From Bacteroidaceae bacterium (GTDB lineage Bacteria; Bacteroidota; Bacteroidia; Bacteroidales; Barnesiellaceae_A), in assembly GCA_017481745.1 (NCBI GenBank), contig JAFUOV010000003.1, forward strand, positions 1 to 64,000: a stretch of 64,000 bases of DNA. Reading direction: 5' to 3'. The position numbers and the translations under genes were made by a program. The notes beneath the pieces were generated by a model. That model was not told the origin of the DNA and did no database searches. It saw nothing but the letters and a program-made list of their open reading frames with translations. Every line of letters begins with the position of its first letter. The first letter of the stretch is position 1. Below are positions 27,946 to 37,854 of this stretch, piece after piece.

Positions 27946-29232
27946 TTATCTGCGAACTTTTACTGTTTGAGTTTCACCGTTGGCATAAACAGCCTTCACG
28001 ATGTAAACACCACGAGCTACCTTGTTGAGGTCTACCTCTTGAGCATTAGCTACGCGAACCAAGCGACCTGTTGCATCATAAACCATTAGCTTTTGAGCGC
28101 CATTGGCAGCAACAACATTGTTGCTCATAGACACTTTATTGAGGTCGAATACATATTTTACACCTGTACCGGTTTTGTACTCGATATAGTAATAGTTGAT
28201 AGTGTTTACAGGATTGGTAATAGTAACTACATCGGCAGCAGGAACAGCAACTTCATAAGAAGGATATACTTTATCAACAGCTTGTTCGTCGGCAACGATA
28301 ACATCGAGCAAAACATTCTCGCCTTGAGCTACAACCATGTTACGATCGGTTGCATCTTTGTTACCTGAACGAGGGCAGATAAGGAGTGTACCGGGCTCGG
28401 GAACAGCGACACTGATATAGTTGCTCTTACCATTGGGTTTGATACGGCTTGTATGTTGTACGGTGGGTTCATAGCTGAACGAAGCCTTGTTAGCATCTAC
28501 CGACCAAGGTTTAGTTTCCTCTGTACCGGGCACAACAACCAATGTGTAGATACCTACTGTATAGTCCTCGGCATAATCGCCAACTGCGAGAAGAGCGGGA
28601 TCCAAGATAAGATCATTTGTAGGTTGGGGAGTGTCGGGGGTGTCGGGCTTTTCAGGATCTTCGGGATCAACAGGAGTATCGGGCTTTTCGGGATCTTCAA
28701 CAGCCTCTGCGGTAAATTGAATGAAATAGTAGTTCAAGTTACCCAAAGGCATTGAAACCTCAACAGTACCGGCAGCAGGGACAGCCACATTTGTAGTGTA
28801 GTAAGCTTTGGGAGTTACGCCATACTCATGCTCCATAGTGTCAGCCTCTTGAACGACAGCATTGTATAGTTCGGCACCGGCTTGAGTAGCAACAAGTGTA
28901 CGAGTTGTTTCACTATTACTACCTGTACGAGCGCCAAAGATGAGTGTACCAGCCGAGGGAGCCTCGATTTTTATAATACAATCTTTACCTTTAGCCTTGA
29001 TACGTTGAGTGTAAGCAACAGTAGAGTCGTTGCTGAAACGAGTTGTGTTAGAATCGACATCCCAAGATTTTTTGGTACAAGTAAAAGTATAGATACCACT
29101 TACGACATCGGTACCGGGTGCATAAGAACCAATCTCAATAGTCTCGGCATTGAAAGTCCAATCTGCCGGATCTTGTGCTTGAGCACACAATGCAAACACT
29201 GCGAGAGCAGCAAAAAGTAATGTTTTTTTCAT
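27946..29232 (-). CDS. secreted T9SS cargo with two related beta-domains
   Basis: 428 residues counted from the ATG at 29232, where a signal peptide begins (MKKTLLFAALAVFALCAQAQ); the frame extends upstream without one. Two similar domains of about 140 residues share SWDVDSNTTRFSND / PWSVDANKASFSYEP and IKAKGKDCIIKIEAPSAGTL / IKPNGKSNYISVAVPEPGTL. They are joined by a Pro/Asp/Glu-rich linker. The C-terminus has the T9SS type A sorting pattern (LMVYDATGRLVR, GVYIVKAVYANGETQTVKVRR). Predicted to be carried across the outer membrane and anchored. Ligand unknown. Confidence 0.82.
   Translation of the reverse strand: MKKTLLFAALAVFALCAQAQDPADWTFNAETIEIGSYAPGTDVVSGIYTFTCTKKSWDVDSNTTRFSNDSTVAYTQRIKAKGKDCIIKIEAPSAGTLIFGARTGSNSETTRTLVATQAGAELYNAVVQEADTMEHEYGVTPKAYYTTNVAVPAAGTVEVSMPLGNLNYYFIQFTAEAVEDPEKPDTPVDPEDPEKPDTPDTPQPTNDLILDPALLAVGDYAEDYTVGIYTLVVVPGTEETKPWSVDANKASFSYEPTVQHTSRIKPNGKSNYISVAVPEPGTLLICPRSGNKDATDRNMVVAQGENVLLDVIVADEQAVDKVYPSYEVAVPAADVVTITNPVNTINYYYIEYKTGTGVKYVFDLNKVSMSNNVVAANGAQKLMVYDATGRLVRVANAQEVDLNKVARGVYIVKAVYANGETQTVKVRR
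28628..28698. repeat. short direct repeats in the Pro-rich linker
   Basis: Two near-identical copies of TATCGGGCTTTTCxGGATC lie at 28641-28663 and 28677-28699, encoding repeated EKPDTP units. Such linkers vary easily in length by recombination or slippage. Confidence 0.6.
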
Positions 29233-29269
29233 GTTACAGATATTTAAAGTTAATAATATTGTTCCTTTA

Positions 29270-29277
29270 CAAAAGTA
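29270..29277 (-). promoter_or_regulatory. -7 box of the T9SS cargo gene
   Basis: TACTTTTG on the minus strand lies 37 nt upstream of the start at 29232. A TATATTTG at 29304-29311 is an alternative. Neither has a -33 box at ideal spacing. Confidence 0.4.
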
Positions 29278-29461
29278 GCACTTTGAACAATGCAAATATG
29301 GCACAAATATAACAATTATCGGATGTATTTTTTATCCATTAGAGTGTAATTTTTTATCAAATCGTAATTTTCACAACGTCTTACATTACATGTTACAGCC
29401 TTCGAGCAAATTCAAAGAAAGTTTTCACACCTAATATATACGATATTAGCCACATTATTAT

Positions 29462-29469
29462 TAAATTTG
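29462..29469 (+). promoter_or_regulatory. -7 box of pheS
   Basis: TAAATTTG fits TAnnTTTG and lies 45 nt upstream of the pheS start. The -33 element is not clear. Confidence 0.45.
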
Positions 29470-29514
29470 CACCGTTTAATGGGAAAATCCCCTTAACATG
29501 TAAATATTGCATTT

Positions 29515-30534
29515 ATGCTGAACAAAATAGAAGAACTCAAACAAGAGATTGCTGCCCTAACAGCAGCTAACGAAGCCGAATTGGAGGCTATCCGCCTTAA
29601 ATACCTATCAAAGAAAGGTATTATATCGCAACTTTTCAACGACTTCCGCAATGTTCCCGCCGAGCAAAAACGCGAGGTTGGTCAACGCATCAACGAGTTG
29701 AAAGAGCTTGCCAACGAACACTTTGCAGCACTTCGCGAAGCTATCGAAGATAAAGCCGGCGAAGGCGACAAAATAGACCTTACCCGCACTGCCTACCCTG
29801 TGTGGAGCGGCACACGTCATCCCCTGTCGATAGTACGCAACGAGATATGTGAGATATTTGCTCGTTTGGGTTTCTCTATTGCCGAGGGTCCCGAGATTGA
29901 GGACGACTGGCACGTATTCTCGTCGCTCAACTTTGCCGACGACCACCCTGCCCGCGATATGCAAGATACATTCTTCATACAACGCTCGCCCGACGTATTG
30001 TTGCGCACACACACCTCGTCGGTACAAACCCGCGTAATGGAGCATGCACAACCACCCATCCGCATCATCTGCCCGGGTCGTGTATATCGCAATGAGGCTA
30101 TTTCGGCTCGTGCTCACTGCTTCTTCCACCAAGTTGAGGCATTGTATGTCGACAAAGATGTTTCGTTTGCCGACCTCAAGCAAGCACTCTTGTTCTTTGC
30201 CAAAGAGATGTTTGGTAATGAAACAAAGATACGTTTGCGTCCCTCATACTTCCCCTTCACCGAGCCCAGCGCCGAGATGGATATATCTTGTAACCTCTGC
30301 GGTGGCAAAGGCTGTAGCTTCTGTAAGCACACCGGTTGGGTAGAGATATTGGGCTGCGGCATGGTCGACCCCAATGTATTGGAAGCCTGCGGCATCGACA
30401 GCAAAGTTTACAGTGGATATGCCTTGGGTATGGGTATAGAGCGTATCACCAACCTCAAGTATCAGGTTAAAGACCTTCGCCTCTTCTCGGAGAACGATGT
30501 TCGTTTCTTGGAGGAGTTTGAATCGGCAAAATAA
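29515..30534 (+). CDS. pheS: phenylalanyl-tRNA synthetase alpha subunit
   Basis: 339-residue class II synthetase subunit. An N-terminal coiled coil (about 1-85) binds tRNA. The catalytic domain follows with HPLSIVRNEICEIFARLGF, motif 2 (ICPGRVYRNEAISARAHCFF) and motif 3 (GMGIERITNLKY). A CxxCxGKGCxxC-like zinc-type knuckle (CNLCGGKGCSFC) lies near residue 260, as in many bacterial PheS. PheT is not adjacent. The gene ends at its own terminator. Confidence 0.96.
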   Translation: MLNKIEELKQEIAALTAANEAELEAIRLKYLSKKGIISQLFNDFRNVPAEQKREVGQRINELKELANEHFAALREAIEDKAGEGDKIDLTRTAYPVWSGTRHPLSIVRNEICEIFARLGFSIAEGPEIEDDWHVFSSLNFADDHPARDMQDTFFIQRSPDVLLRTHTSSVQTRVMEHAQPPIRIICPGRVYRNEAISARAHCFFHQVEALYVDKDVSFADLKQALLFFAKEMFGNETKIRLRPSYFPFTEPSAEMDISCNLCGGKGCSFCKHTGWVEILGCGMVDPNVLEACGIDSKVYSGYALGMGIERITNLKYQVKDLRLFSENDVRFLEEFESAK

Positions 30535-30556
30535 AAATCTCAAAATAGAATAGAAT

Positions 30557-30594
30557 AAAGACCTTAAAGACTCCAACTGCTTTAAGGTCTTTTT
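30557..30594 (+). terminator. terminator of pheS
   Basis: A 13-bp perfect stem (30557-30569 with 30580-30592) has a 10-nt loop and a T run to 30594, just before nth. Confidence 0.85.
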
Positions 30595-30610
30595 AATAAA
30601 CAACATCCCT

Positions 30611-31249
30611 ATGACTATTGCCCAACGCTATCGACACGTCATCGAATGGTTCACTCGCAATATGCCTGTTGCTGAGACCGAGCTACATTACAGCAATCCA
30701 TACGAGTTGTTGGTTGCCGTCATATTGTCGGCTCAATGCACCGACAAGCGCGTAAACCTCATTACTCCGGCGCTTTTCGAGGCGTATCCTACAGTCGAAG
30801 CGATGGCGCAAGCAAGCAGCGATGATATCTACGAATACATCAAAAGCGTATCATACCCCAACAACAAGGCTCGCCACTTGGCGGGCATGGCTCGTATGTT
30901 GGTAGAAGAGTTTAGAGGCGAAGTTCCCTCGGATGTCGACAACCTGCAACGCCTACCCGGCGTAGGTCGCAAGACAGCCAACGTCATGGCATCGGTGGTA
31001 TGGGGCAAGGCTGCAATGGCAGTAGACACTCACGTGTTTCGCGTAGCCAACCGCATAGGATTGACCAACAACTCAAAAACACCGTTGGAAACCGAACGCA
31101 CCCTTGTCAAGCACATACCCGAGGAGCTTATCCCCAAGGCACACCATTGGCTCATACTACATGGGCGATACGTATGCAAGGCAAGACGACCACTGTGCTT
31201 GGAGTGTGGCTTGCGCGAGGCTTGCAAATACTACCAAAAGAGTTTATAA
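30611..31249 (+). CDS. nth: endonuclease III
   Basis: 212-residue bifunctional DNA glycosylase/AP lyase for oxidised pyrimidines. The helix-hairpin-helix has LPGVGRKTANV with catalytic Lys121. The general acid/base Asp139 lies in AVDTHVFRVANR. The 4Fe-4S cluster follows the C-x6-C-x2-C-x5-C spacing near the C-terminus (CKARRPLCLECGLREAC). Its end overlaps the convergent beta-helix gene by 6 nt. Confidence 0.96.
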   Translation: MTIAQRYRHVIEWFTRNMPVAETELHYSNPYELLVAVILSAQCTDKRVNLITPALFEAYPTVEAMAQASSDDIYEYIKSVSYPNNKARHLAGMARMLVEEFRGEVPSDVDNLQRLPGVGRKTANVMASVVWGKAAMAVDTHVFRVANRIGLTNNSKTPLETERTLVKHIPEELIPKAHHWLILHGRYVCKARRPLCLECGLREACKYYQKSL

Positions 31250-32683
31250 CGAAGGATTTTCTTCCTCATCCTCATAAGAGGGCGAGTTGACAGTGTACTG
31301 ATAGGCTCCAACATCAATACGCTCGGCACGACTCACACCATACATATCGGTAGCAGTAGAGTCGTTGACGTACGAGGCTGCGCCCCAACCTATCGCATCG
31401 GACTCCGACGAGCCCAGACGATAGTCGTACAGATAATTTTCTGTGTCGATAAGCCAGAATTTCGGCTCACCATTCCACATTGTGTGTATAAAATTGATGT
31501 CGTCTGTACCGTCTACACCGGCTATAAGGCAACTATTCAGATAGACATTACTGCCTGTAAAATCGCCTTCGGACAGCGGTGAGCCACTACCGGCAATAAG
31601 ACAATTATTCAACGTAAGATTTACTTGCCACTCTATCAACTCCTCACAAGTGGGCGTATTGACAATAGCTCCCTTAACGATATCATAGAAATAGTAGTTT
31701 ACAAGCGTACAATGTGTTACATCTACCACACCTTTGTGCACCGACAACACCGACCTGCCGGCATCGGAAAGCTCACTATTGACAATGCTTACACGACCAC
31801 ATTGTATATCGACAAGGTTCTCGGTAGAGTTGTGTATGATACTATTATATATAGAGAGTACAGGATATTGCAAGTCGGTAGAGTCGCACACAATACCCCA
31901 TGTAGTGCCACGCACTCGGGCATGCGTAATGCGGTTGTCGAAACTTCCTTCATGAAAACGTATACCACCCCATTGTCCTGCCAGATTGTCGTAAGGCAGA
32001 TTATCGAACATACGGTCGAGGCGATGTCCGCGCAAGGTTACAGGCATACCCGGCAGACCCTCGGCTATGAGTTTTCCATATACATCGAGTTTTGCTCCAT
32101 TGTAAAAGTGCAACGTTGCTCCGGGCTCTATTGTCAAGGTAGCCGTCGGTGCAACTACCAACGAGTCATACACGATAAAAGGTTTCTCGGCAGTGAGCAA
32201 TGTATCGCTGTTGATGACAACACCCCGCAATCGCTTGGCATCCTGCGTTTGCGCCAACAACTTCACATGCTGCTTCACGCCATTGGTAACAAATACCAAC
32301 GAATCGCGAGCCTCAACCGGTTGCAATTGACCGGTCTCAACGACATTTGCCATAACAAAGACAAACAAGCTGTCATTGCCACGCAACTCGGTATCGGTAA
32401 ATGTTGTACCGGATAATCCGTCGACATTGACTATAAAGCCCGACGAACTGCCTTTACCCAGAGTGATAGAACTGATACGCAACGACTTGTCGCTATGATT
32501 AAACACCTTCAACTTCATGGTAGGCGTAGCCATATCGGTAAATATCGTATCAAAATTGATTGTATCGGTCGAAAAGGTCAATACATCATTGGGCGATGTG
32601 GTAAAATCATCGTCGATACAAGCTGTAAACATCCATGCAAGGCACGTCAACAGCATATATAGAGGCAAATATCTCGTTTTCAT
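31244..32683 (-). CDS. lipoprotein with right-handed beta-helix
   Basis: 479 residues. A lipoprotein signal ends at the Cys of WMFTACIDDD. An Ig-like N-terminal part (about 30-130) is followed by parallel beta-helix turns (about 170-420), seen as repeated short strands such as PVLSIYNSIIHNSTENLVDIQ and VNLTLNNCLIAGSG. The tail is acidic. Similar lipoproteins in this phylum often bind or cleave polysaccharide, but no catalytic signature is visible. Not in a polysaccharide utilisation locus here. Confidence 0.8.
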   Translation of the reverse strand: MKTRYLPLYMLLTCLAWMFTACIDDDFTTSPNDVLTFSTDTINFDTIFTDMATPTMKLKVFNHSDKSLRISSITLGKGSSSGFIVNVDGLSGTTFTDTELRGNDSLFVFVMANVVETGQLQPVEARDSLVFVTNGVKQHVKLLAQTQDAKRLRGVVINSDTLLTAEKPFIVYDSLVVAPTATLTIEPGATLHFYNGAKLDVYGKLIAEGLPGMPVTLRGHRLDRMFDNLPYDNLAGQWGGIRFHEGSFDNRITHARVRGTTWGIVCDSTDLQYPVLSIYNSIIHNSTENLVDIQCGRVSIVNSELSDAGRSVLSVHKGVVDVTHCTLVNYYFYDIVKGAIVNTPTCEELIEWQVNLTLNNCLIAGSGSPLSEGDFTGSNVYLNSCLIAGVDGTDDINFIHTMWNGEPKFWLIDTENYLYDYRLGSSESDAIGWGAASYVNDSTATDMYGVSRAERIDVGAYQYTVNSPSYEDEEENPSL

Positions 32684-32825
32684 ATATTATACAAACGTCA
32701 TTCTACCTTTTTTATTGTACCGGACAACTACTTACGACATATCTTCTACAGCTGTTTTGTGCACCTATTTATATTTCTTAAATCTATTTGCATAGTTATA
32801 ATACAAAGAGTTGCATAGTTTTTTG

Positions 32826-32833
32826 TACTTTTG
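32826..32833 (+). promoter_or_regulatory. -7 box of lpxB
   Basis: TACTTTTG fits TAnnTTTG and lies 25 nt upstream of the lpxB start codon. Confidence 0.45.
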
Positions 32834-32858
32834 TCGTCGCAAAACAAGAGAAAGATAA

Positions 32859-33992
32859 ATGAAGTATTATTTGATAGCTGGCGAAGCATCGGGCGACCTC
32901 CACGCCTCACACCTAATGGCAGCAATAACACGCGAAGACGAGCATGCCGAGTTTCGTTTCTACGGTGGCGACATGATGGCTGCCGTAGGGGGAACTTGTG
33001 TGCAACACTATCGCGAGATGGCATACATGGGTTTTATCGAGGTAATTGCCCACCTGCGCCCCATACTCAACAATCTTTCCAACTGCAAGCGCGATATACA
33101 ATCGTGGCAACCCGATGCCGTCATTCTCATTGATTACCCAAGTTTCAATCTTAAAGTTGCCAAGTTTGTCAAGCGCGAATTGAATATACCGGTCTACTAC
33201 TACATATCGCCCAAGCTATGGGCATGGAAGGAGTATCGTATCAAAGATATACGCCGATATGTCGATATGGTATATTCGATACTTCCTTTTGAAGTCGACT
33301 TTTACCGTCGCCACAACTATCGCATTACCTACGTAGGCAATCCCACTGTCGACGAGCTATCGACACGACCTTATGCCCACGAAACATTTGCGCAATTTAT
33401 CGCATCGCAACATCTGCAAGACAAGCCCATCATAGCCTTGTTGGCAGGTAGTCGCAAAGCCGAGATACGTCGCAACCTACCCCTTATGATAGAGGCGGCA
33501 AAAGACTTTAAAGACTACCAACTTGTCATTGCCGGAGCCCCCGGCATCACACCCGCCCAATATGCTCCCTACATTGAGAATACCAACGTAGCAGTTGTAT
33601 ATGATGCCACATACCGACTACTGGCTCAAAGTTCGGCAGCCCTTGTAACATCGGGCACTGCAACTCTCGAAACAGCCATATTGCGCGTTCCACAAGTGGT
33701 ATGCTACGCGATGGCAGGAGGCAGCATGGTGTATAATCTGTTTAAGAATTGGCTCAAAGTCAAGTATGTGTCGCTGGTCAATCTGATAGCCGACCGCGAG
33801 GTTGTAACAGAGCTCCTTGTGCACCATTGTACCCCCGACCGCATCTGTCATGAGTTGAATATGCTGTTGCATAACCGCGAGGTGTATCAACGCATCTGCG
33901 AGGGATATGACGAAGTAGCCCACCGATTGGGTGATCCGGGAGCGCCACAACGCGCTGCACAAAGCATACTTGCTCTTTTACGCAATAAGTAA
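32859..33992 (+). CDS. lpxB: lipid-A-disaccharide synthase
   Basis: 377 residues of the GT19 family. It joins UDP-2,3-diacylglucosamine and lipid X at the inner-membrane surface to make the lipid A disaccharide. Hallmarks: AGEASGDLHASHL at the N-terminus, YISPKLWAWKEYRI, VGNPTVDEL, LLAGSRKAEIRRNLP and the SGTATLETAILRVPQVV region. The gene stands alone, divergent from the beta-helix lipoprotein gene. Confidence 0.97.
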   Translation: MKYYLIAGEASGDLHASHLMAAITREDEHAEFRFYGGDMMAAVGGTCVQHYREMAYMGFIEVIAHLRPILNNLSNCKRDIQSWQPDAVILIDYPSFNLKVAKFVKRELNIPVYYYISPKLWAWKEYRIKDIRRYVDMVYSILPFEVDFYRRHNYRITYVGNPTVDELSTRPYAHETFAQFIASQHLQDKPIIALLAGSRKAEIRRNLPLMIEAAKDFKDYQLVIAGAPGITPAQYAPYIENTNVAVVYDATYRLLAQSSAALVTSGTATLETAILRVPQVVCYAMAGGSMVYNLFKNWLKVKYVSLVNLIADREVVTELLVHHCTPDRICHELNMLLHNREVYQRICEGYDEVAHRLGDPGAPQRAAQSILALLRNK

Positions 33993-34038
33993 GAACGAGA
34001 GTGGACTTCTCTTGAGAATTTGAGAGGCTCTCACAACC

Positions 34039-36879
34039 CTATCGCACGACGATTTTGCGGATATTACTTCCACACCGTACTATATATATTCCGGCAGAAA
34101 GAGGCTGAGTTGTTATACCCGATGTAGCAACAAATGTAGCGACCTTATTTCCTGCTACGTCATACACTTCGACAACTGCATCACAATCGTCTTGTACCCC
34201 TATATATCCATAGCCTCCCCATATACGACATTGCCCAACGGCAACAGCACCAACCGACATTGGGTCATACTCATTTATCGCCATGTTGCGCAACAAGATG
34301 GCGTAACTATCGGCTCGGCTATTGGCTTGGAATGCCAAGTAGTAATATCCCGGCACAACAATATCGAAGGGGGCAACTATACAAGTGTCATTGATAAAAG
34401 TGAAGTCTTGCAACTCACTGACGACAGCCGACATCGCATTGGGTTGCGGAGTACGTCCCAGCAACACGCGCATAGACTCGGGATATATACTCAATCCAGC
34501 GCAACAACTATATTCTATCTGATACCTTATCTTACCCGACAGATACATAGGAGGCGATATCAACCAATCATCGGCGCTCTTATCGGCACTCGACATATAG
34601 CGCATACATCCCATGAAACGATCTTCATAATAGTGCCATGTTACGCCATCGGCATTGTTATCACAAATGGTAAAATAGCCCAACCCATCGACAAAATCGT
34701 GTTGGAAAGGGAATGGAGCTACACCTCGCACCACCTCTTGCACTGCCTCAACACCTGCGCCATACTCATTGGCAGCAACAACTTTATACGTATAGTTGGC
34801 TATATCGCCCACCGAGTCGCAATATGACAGAGGTGCACCAAGGTTGGGTTGCTCAAACGAATATACAAACTCGTCATTGCGATATATTGATATCTCACGA
34901 AGAGCCTCAAGTAACGAGCCATCGGTGCTGCAAGTGGGAGATGTAAAATCAATCGTAACAATATGCGGATTATGCCTATCGGGAGTTAACACCAAATCTG
35001 ATACAGCTGCCGGGGTGTTTCGATTTTCCAATACCGTAATCGACACACTATCGACATACAACATATGTCTATTGGCGGGCGAAACACAATGTATGTATAA
35101 GCGATATTCGCCATCTTGCTCGACAGAGAAGTTCAACTTATATTCACGACTCTGCTTACCTGCGCATTTTTCTTGCGTAAGATACTCTCTCTTTCGCAAC
35201 AAATCGTCGGACGGTACAACGCCCACCGAAAAATACTCCTCATACTTCTCGCTACCGGCATGAAGATATAGGCTTACCTCATACAGCACACCACTATTGA
35301 ACATTATTTGAGGCAGATACAGATAGTCGTCGGCGGCATTTACCGAGCTATAAAGATAGCGCATAAATACCTCGCCCGAGCCGGCTTCCAGACGACCCCA
35401 CGTAGCGCCATCTTGGTTGGCATCTTCTATCAAAATGGCACTCAACACATCTTCATCCCATTTGTTCAACACGTAGGGCACGCCTAACGGACAATCATAA
35501 TAGAAAGAGGCTGACAAAGTAGCGCTCGTTGAATAATCGGGCAGATATGCCGTTACACCATAATAATAAGTACCGGGAACTGATGGAAGCGAATCTGTAA
35601 CTTGTGTAGCAGTAGTATCGGCCACCAACACGCCATCGGGATAGCGCACCACTCGGTAGCGTAAGTTTTCTATATCAACCGTTTCGCCATTCTCTCCAAC
35701 AGGGAGTGCCCACGCCACATCGACCAATGGGAAATTGCACGAAACAGCCACCTCGCCCACCGGCTTGGGTAAATCATATCCGGCAAAAAAGCGATATTCA
35801 CTCATCTGCCCCTCACCATACTCATTGACAGCAAAAACCGCAACAGAATGTGCACCGTCGGTAAAGGCATAATCATACTTGCAATACTCTCCCGGCAGAG
35901 CCTTCAACGTATCGACCAATACATTATCGACCAATATCGCGTGCGAGAGCGTATCGACAAGAGCTATACCTTTTATATCGGTAGTAGGCGCTACAAAACA
36001 GATAGTTCCCGTTTTCAAGTCGGCTTGCAGTATAACCGCCAAATTATTGACTTGCATGGGCACTCCTTCTGCCTCGGCTTCTACCTCGGGAGCCATAGCA
36101 ACTATTGCAGCCACAGAGGTATAAACGTTCAAGAAAGACTCTCGTTTATCGGTAAGATTATAACTATAAATGGTTACACCTATACTCGACGAGACCGAAC
36201 GATAGATCATACCACTCTCTTCGTCATACCAAGCCGACTGCTGTTCTTTGCCCACCGCTCCGGTCGAGAAGAGTTTCTCGCCCTCGCCGGTAGTCTTGTC
36301 TATCCTATACAGACCTGCATCGGCACCAAATCCATACACCTCACCCTCGGGAGTAGCACACATTGCATAGAACGGTTTCTTCATCTCTACACTCGACATC
36401 GCCGAGGGTTTCAAGATGTTCTCCTCGGCATCAAACTGCAAAGCACCCCAAGAATAAGTATTTGTTTCACTATTGAGATAACTCACATACACCACACTAT
36501 CGGCAGGATGAAACACCGCCGACGTAGGCAACATACAATCGGCATAAGCAACTGTCTGCTCAACTTTCTTGAGTGTATGCACCTCCAATACGGTATAAGT
36601 GATATTATTTGATGAAGCATCATCGGAGCGATTGTCCTTCAACGAAATATAATGTTTGTCGCCATAGAAAAACCCGACAGAACCGCTCAACGTTTCCAAC
36701 AGCGTATAACGAGTCGAGGTCTTGGTATCTAAACGAGCCAAACAACCATCACCACCGGCTACGTCGGTAACAAGATGTGCCAATACAGCCCTATCCTGCG
36801 CCACCGCAGGAGCAATACCCATCAACACACCTAATAGTAGTATATATAATCTTGCTGCGTTAAATATATGCTTTACCAT
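34039..36879 (-). CDS. large T9SS cargo protein with FN3-like domains
   Basis: 946 residues with a signal peptide (to about GIAPAVAQ). Residues about 30-270 have a beta-propeller-like appearance. FN3-like segments follow (YRVVRYPDGVLVADTT, TYYYGVTAYLPDY; ISIYRNDEFVYS, YTYKVVAANEYGAGVE). Two jelly-roll-type modules resembling cleaved-adhesin domains are seen (GATWGRLEAGSGEVFMRYLYS and GVTWHYYEDRFMGCMRYMSS). The C-terminus is T9SS type A-like (VVEVYDVAGNKVATF, AGIYIVRCGSNIRKIVVR). Predicted cell-surface protein; ligand unknown. It follows tandem repeat/promoter units. Confidence 0.82.
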   Translation of the reverse strand: MVKHIFNAARLYILLLGVLMGIAPAVAQDRAVLAHLVTDVAGGDGCLARLDTKTSTRYTLLETLSGSVGFFYGDKHYISLKDNRSDDASSNNITYTVLEVHTLKKVEQTVAYADCMLPTSAVFHPADSVVYVSYLNSETNTYSWGALQFDAEENILKPSAMSSVEMKKPFYAMCATPEGEVYGFGADAGLYRIDKTTGEGEKLFSTGAVGKEQQSAWYDEESGMIYRSVSSSIGVTIYSYNLTDKRESFLNVYTSVAAIVAMAPEVEAEAEGVPMQVNNLAVILQADLKTGTICFVAPTTDIKGIALVDTLSHAILVDNVLVDTLKALPGEYCKYDYAFTDGAHSVAVFAVNEYGEGQMSEYRFFAGYDLPKPVGEVAVSCNFPLVDVAWALPVGENGETVDIENLRYRVVRYPDGVLVADTTATQVTDSLPSVPGTYYYGVTAYLPDYSTSATLSASFYYDCPLGVPYVLNKWDEDVLSAILIEDANQDGATWGRLEAGSGEVFMRYLYSSVNAADDYLYLPQIMFNSGVLYEVSLYLHAGSEKYEEYFSVGVVPSDDLLRKREYLTQEKCAGKQSREYKLNFSVEQDGEYRLYIHCVSPANRHMLYVDSVSITVLENRNTPAAVSDLVLTPDRHNPHIVTIDFTSPTCSTDGSLLEALREISIYRNDEFVYSFEQPNLGAPLSYCDSVGDIANYTYKVVAANEYGAGVEAVQEVVRGVAPFPFQHDFVDGLGYFTICDNNADGVTWHYYEDRFMGCMRYMSSADKSADDWLISPPMYLSGKIRYQIEYSCCAGLSIYPESMRVLLGRTPQPNAMSAVVSELQDFTFINDTCIVAPFDIVVPGYYYLAFQANSRADSYAILLRNMAINEYDPMSVGAVAVGQCRIWGGYGYIGVQDDCDAVVEVYDVAGNKVATFVATSGITTQPLSAGIYIVRCGSNIRKIVVR

Positions 36880-36897
36880 TGAATCTTTATTATTTTA

Positions 36898-37060
36898 CAA
36901 AAATAGTGAAAGGCGAGAGAAAAGAGCCCGAACTTGCTCAAGATTTTTCCGAGCCGCATCCTATTTTCTACAAAAATAGTGAAAGGCGAGAGAAAACATT
37001 CTGAGCTCGCTCAAGATTTTTTCCGAGCCGCATCCTATTTTCTACAAAATTAGTGAAAAA
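36898..37060 (-). repeat. tandem promoter-bearing repeat, 73/74-nt units
   Basis: Two full units (36898-36970 and 36971-37044) and a partial third (37045 to about 37060). Each begins CAAAAATAGTGAAAGG or a variant and ends CCGAGCCGCATCCTATTTT; the central 25 nt differ between units. On the minus strand each boundary reads TATTTTTG (or TAATTTTG), a possible -7 box for the T9SS gene at 34039-36879. The same framework occurs at 17521-17611. The rest of 36880-37224 shows no gene. Confidence 0.7.
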
Positions 37061-37224
37061 GATAGTAACAGCATAGAGAATATATAAAAATCGCACATCG
37101 GGCACACAGTAAAAACATTTGATAGATAAATGAATAAGCCTCTTATAGTCCCAACAGAGCAATACTGCACAAACATTTTGCGACAAGAATTGTTATAAAA
37201 GAGATTTAAAAAAACTTCATAACA

Positions 37225-37800
37225 ATGAAAAATATTCACGGAACAGTAACAGAGCAAAATCTGCTGAAAGCTTTTGCCGGAGAGTCGCAAGCGCGCAATC
37301 GGTACAACCTCTTTGCCGAGGTTGCCAAACAAGAGGGTTACGAACAGATAATGGGCATCTTTGCCGAAACTGCCGAGCAAGAGTACGCACACGCATCACG
37401 ATTTTTCAAGTTTCTCGACGGAGGCATGGTAACAATTACAGCCGAGTATCCGGCAGGGCGCATTGGCACAACTACCGAAAACCTATTGGAAGCCGCCGAA
37501 GGCGAAAAGTTGGAGTGGAGCGCACTATATTTTGACTTTGAACAGACAGCTATCGACGAAGGTTTCAAAGACGTTGCAGCAGCGTTCAAGAAGATTGCTG
37601 AGGTAGAGGCTTTTCATGAATGGCGTTACCGTCGCATGCTACAACGCCTCGAAGAAGGCACTATGTTTATGCGCGCCGATACCATCGCATGGCAATGTCG
37701 CAACTGCGGCTACATACACGAAGGCGTGAAACCGCCCGTTGTATGCCCTGCCTGTCTCGCTTCGCAAGCACACTTCGAGCCCAAGAGAGATAATTATTGA
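37225..37800 (+). CDS. rbr: rubrerythrin
   Basis: 191 residues. An N-terminal ferritin-like four-helix domain carries the diiron ligands (ENLLKAFAGESQARNRY, EQEYAHASRF, EVEAFHEWRYRR). The C-terminal rubredoxin-like iron site shows CRNCGY and CPACLASQ. It reduces hydrogen peroxide in the cytoplasm of anaerobes, with electrons from NADH-dependent reductases. Stand-alone gene ending at a strong palindromic terminator. Confidence 0.96.
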   Translation: MKNIHGTVTEQNLLKAFAGESQARNRYNLFAEVAKQEGYEQIMGIFAETAEQEYAHASRFFKFLDGGMVTITAEYPAGRIGTTTENLLEAAEGEKLEWSALYFDFEQTAIDEGFKDVAAAFKKIAEVEAFHEWRYRRMLQRLEEGTMFMRADTIAWQCRNCGYIHEGVKPPVVCPACLASQAHFEPKRDNY

Positions 37801-37854
37801 GCATTGAACAGGATACACCTTCTACCCCAAAAGGTGTGTCATAAATACCAACGA

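Noticed and set aside
36898..37060. CRISPR-like array
   Set aside because: Only two and a bit units, repeats longer than spacers, and no cas genes. It fits a promoter-bearing repeat better.
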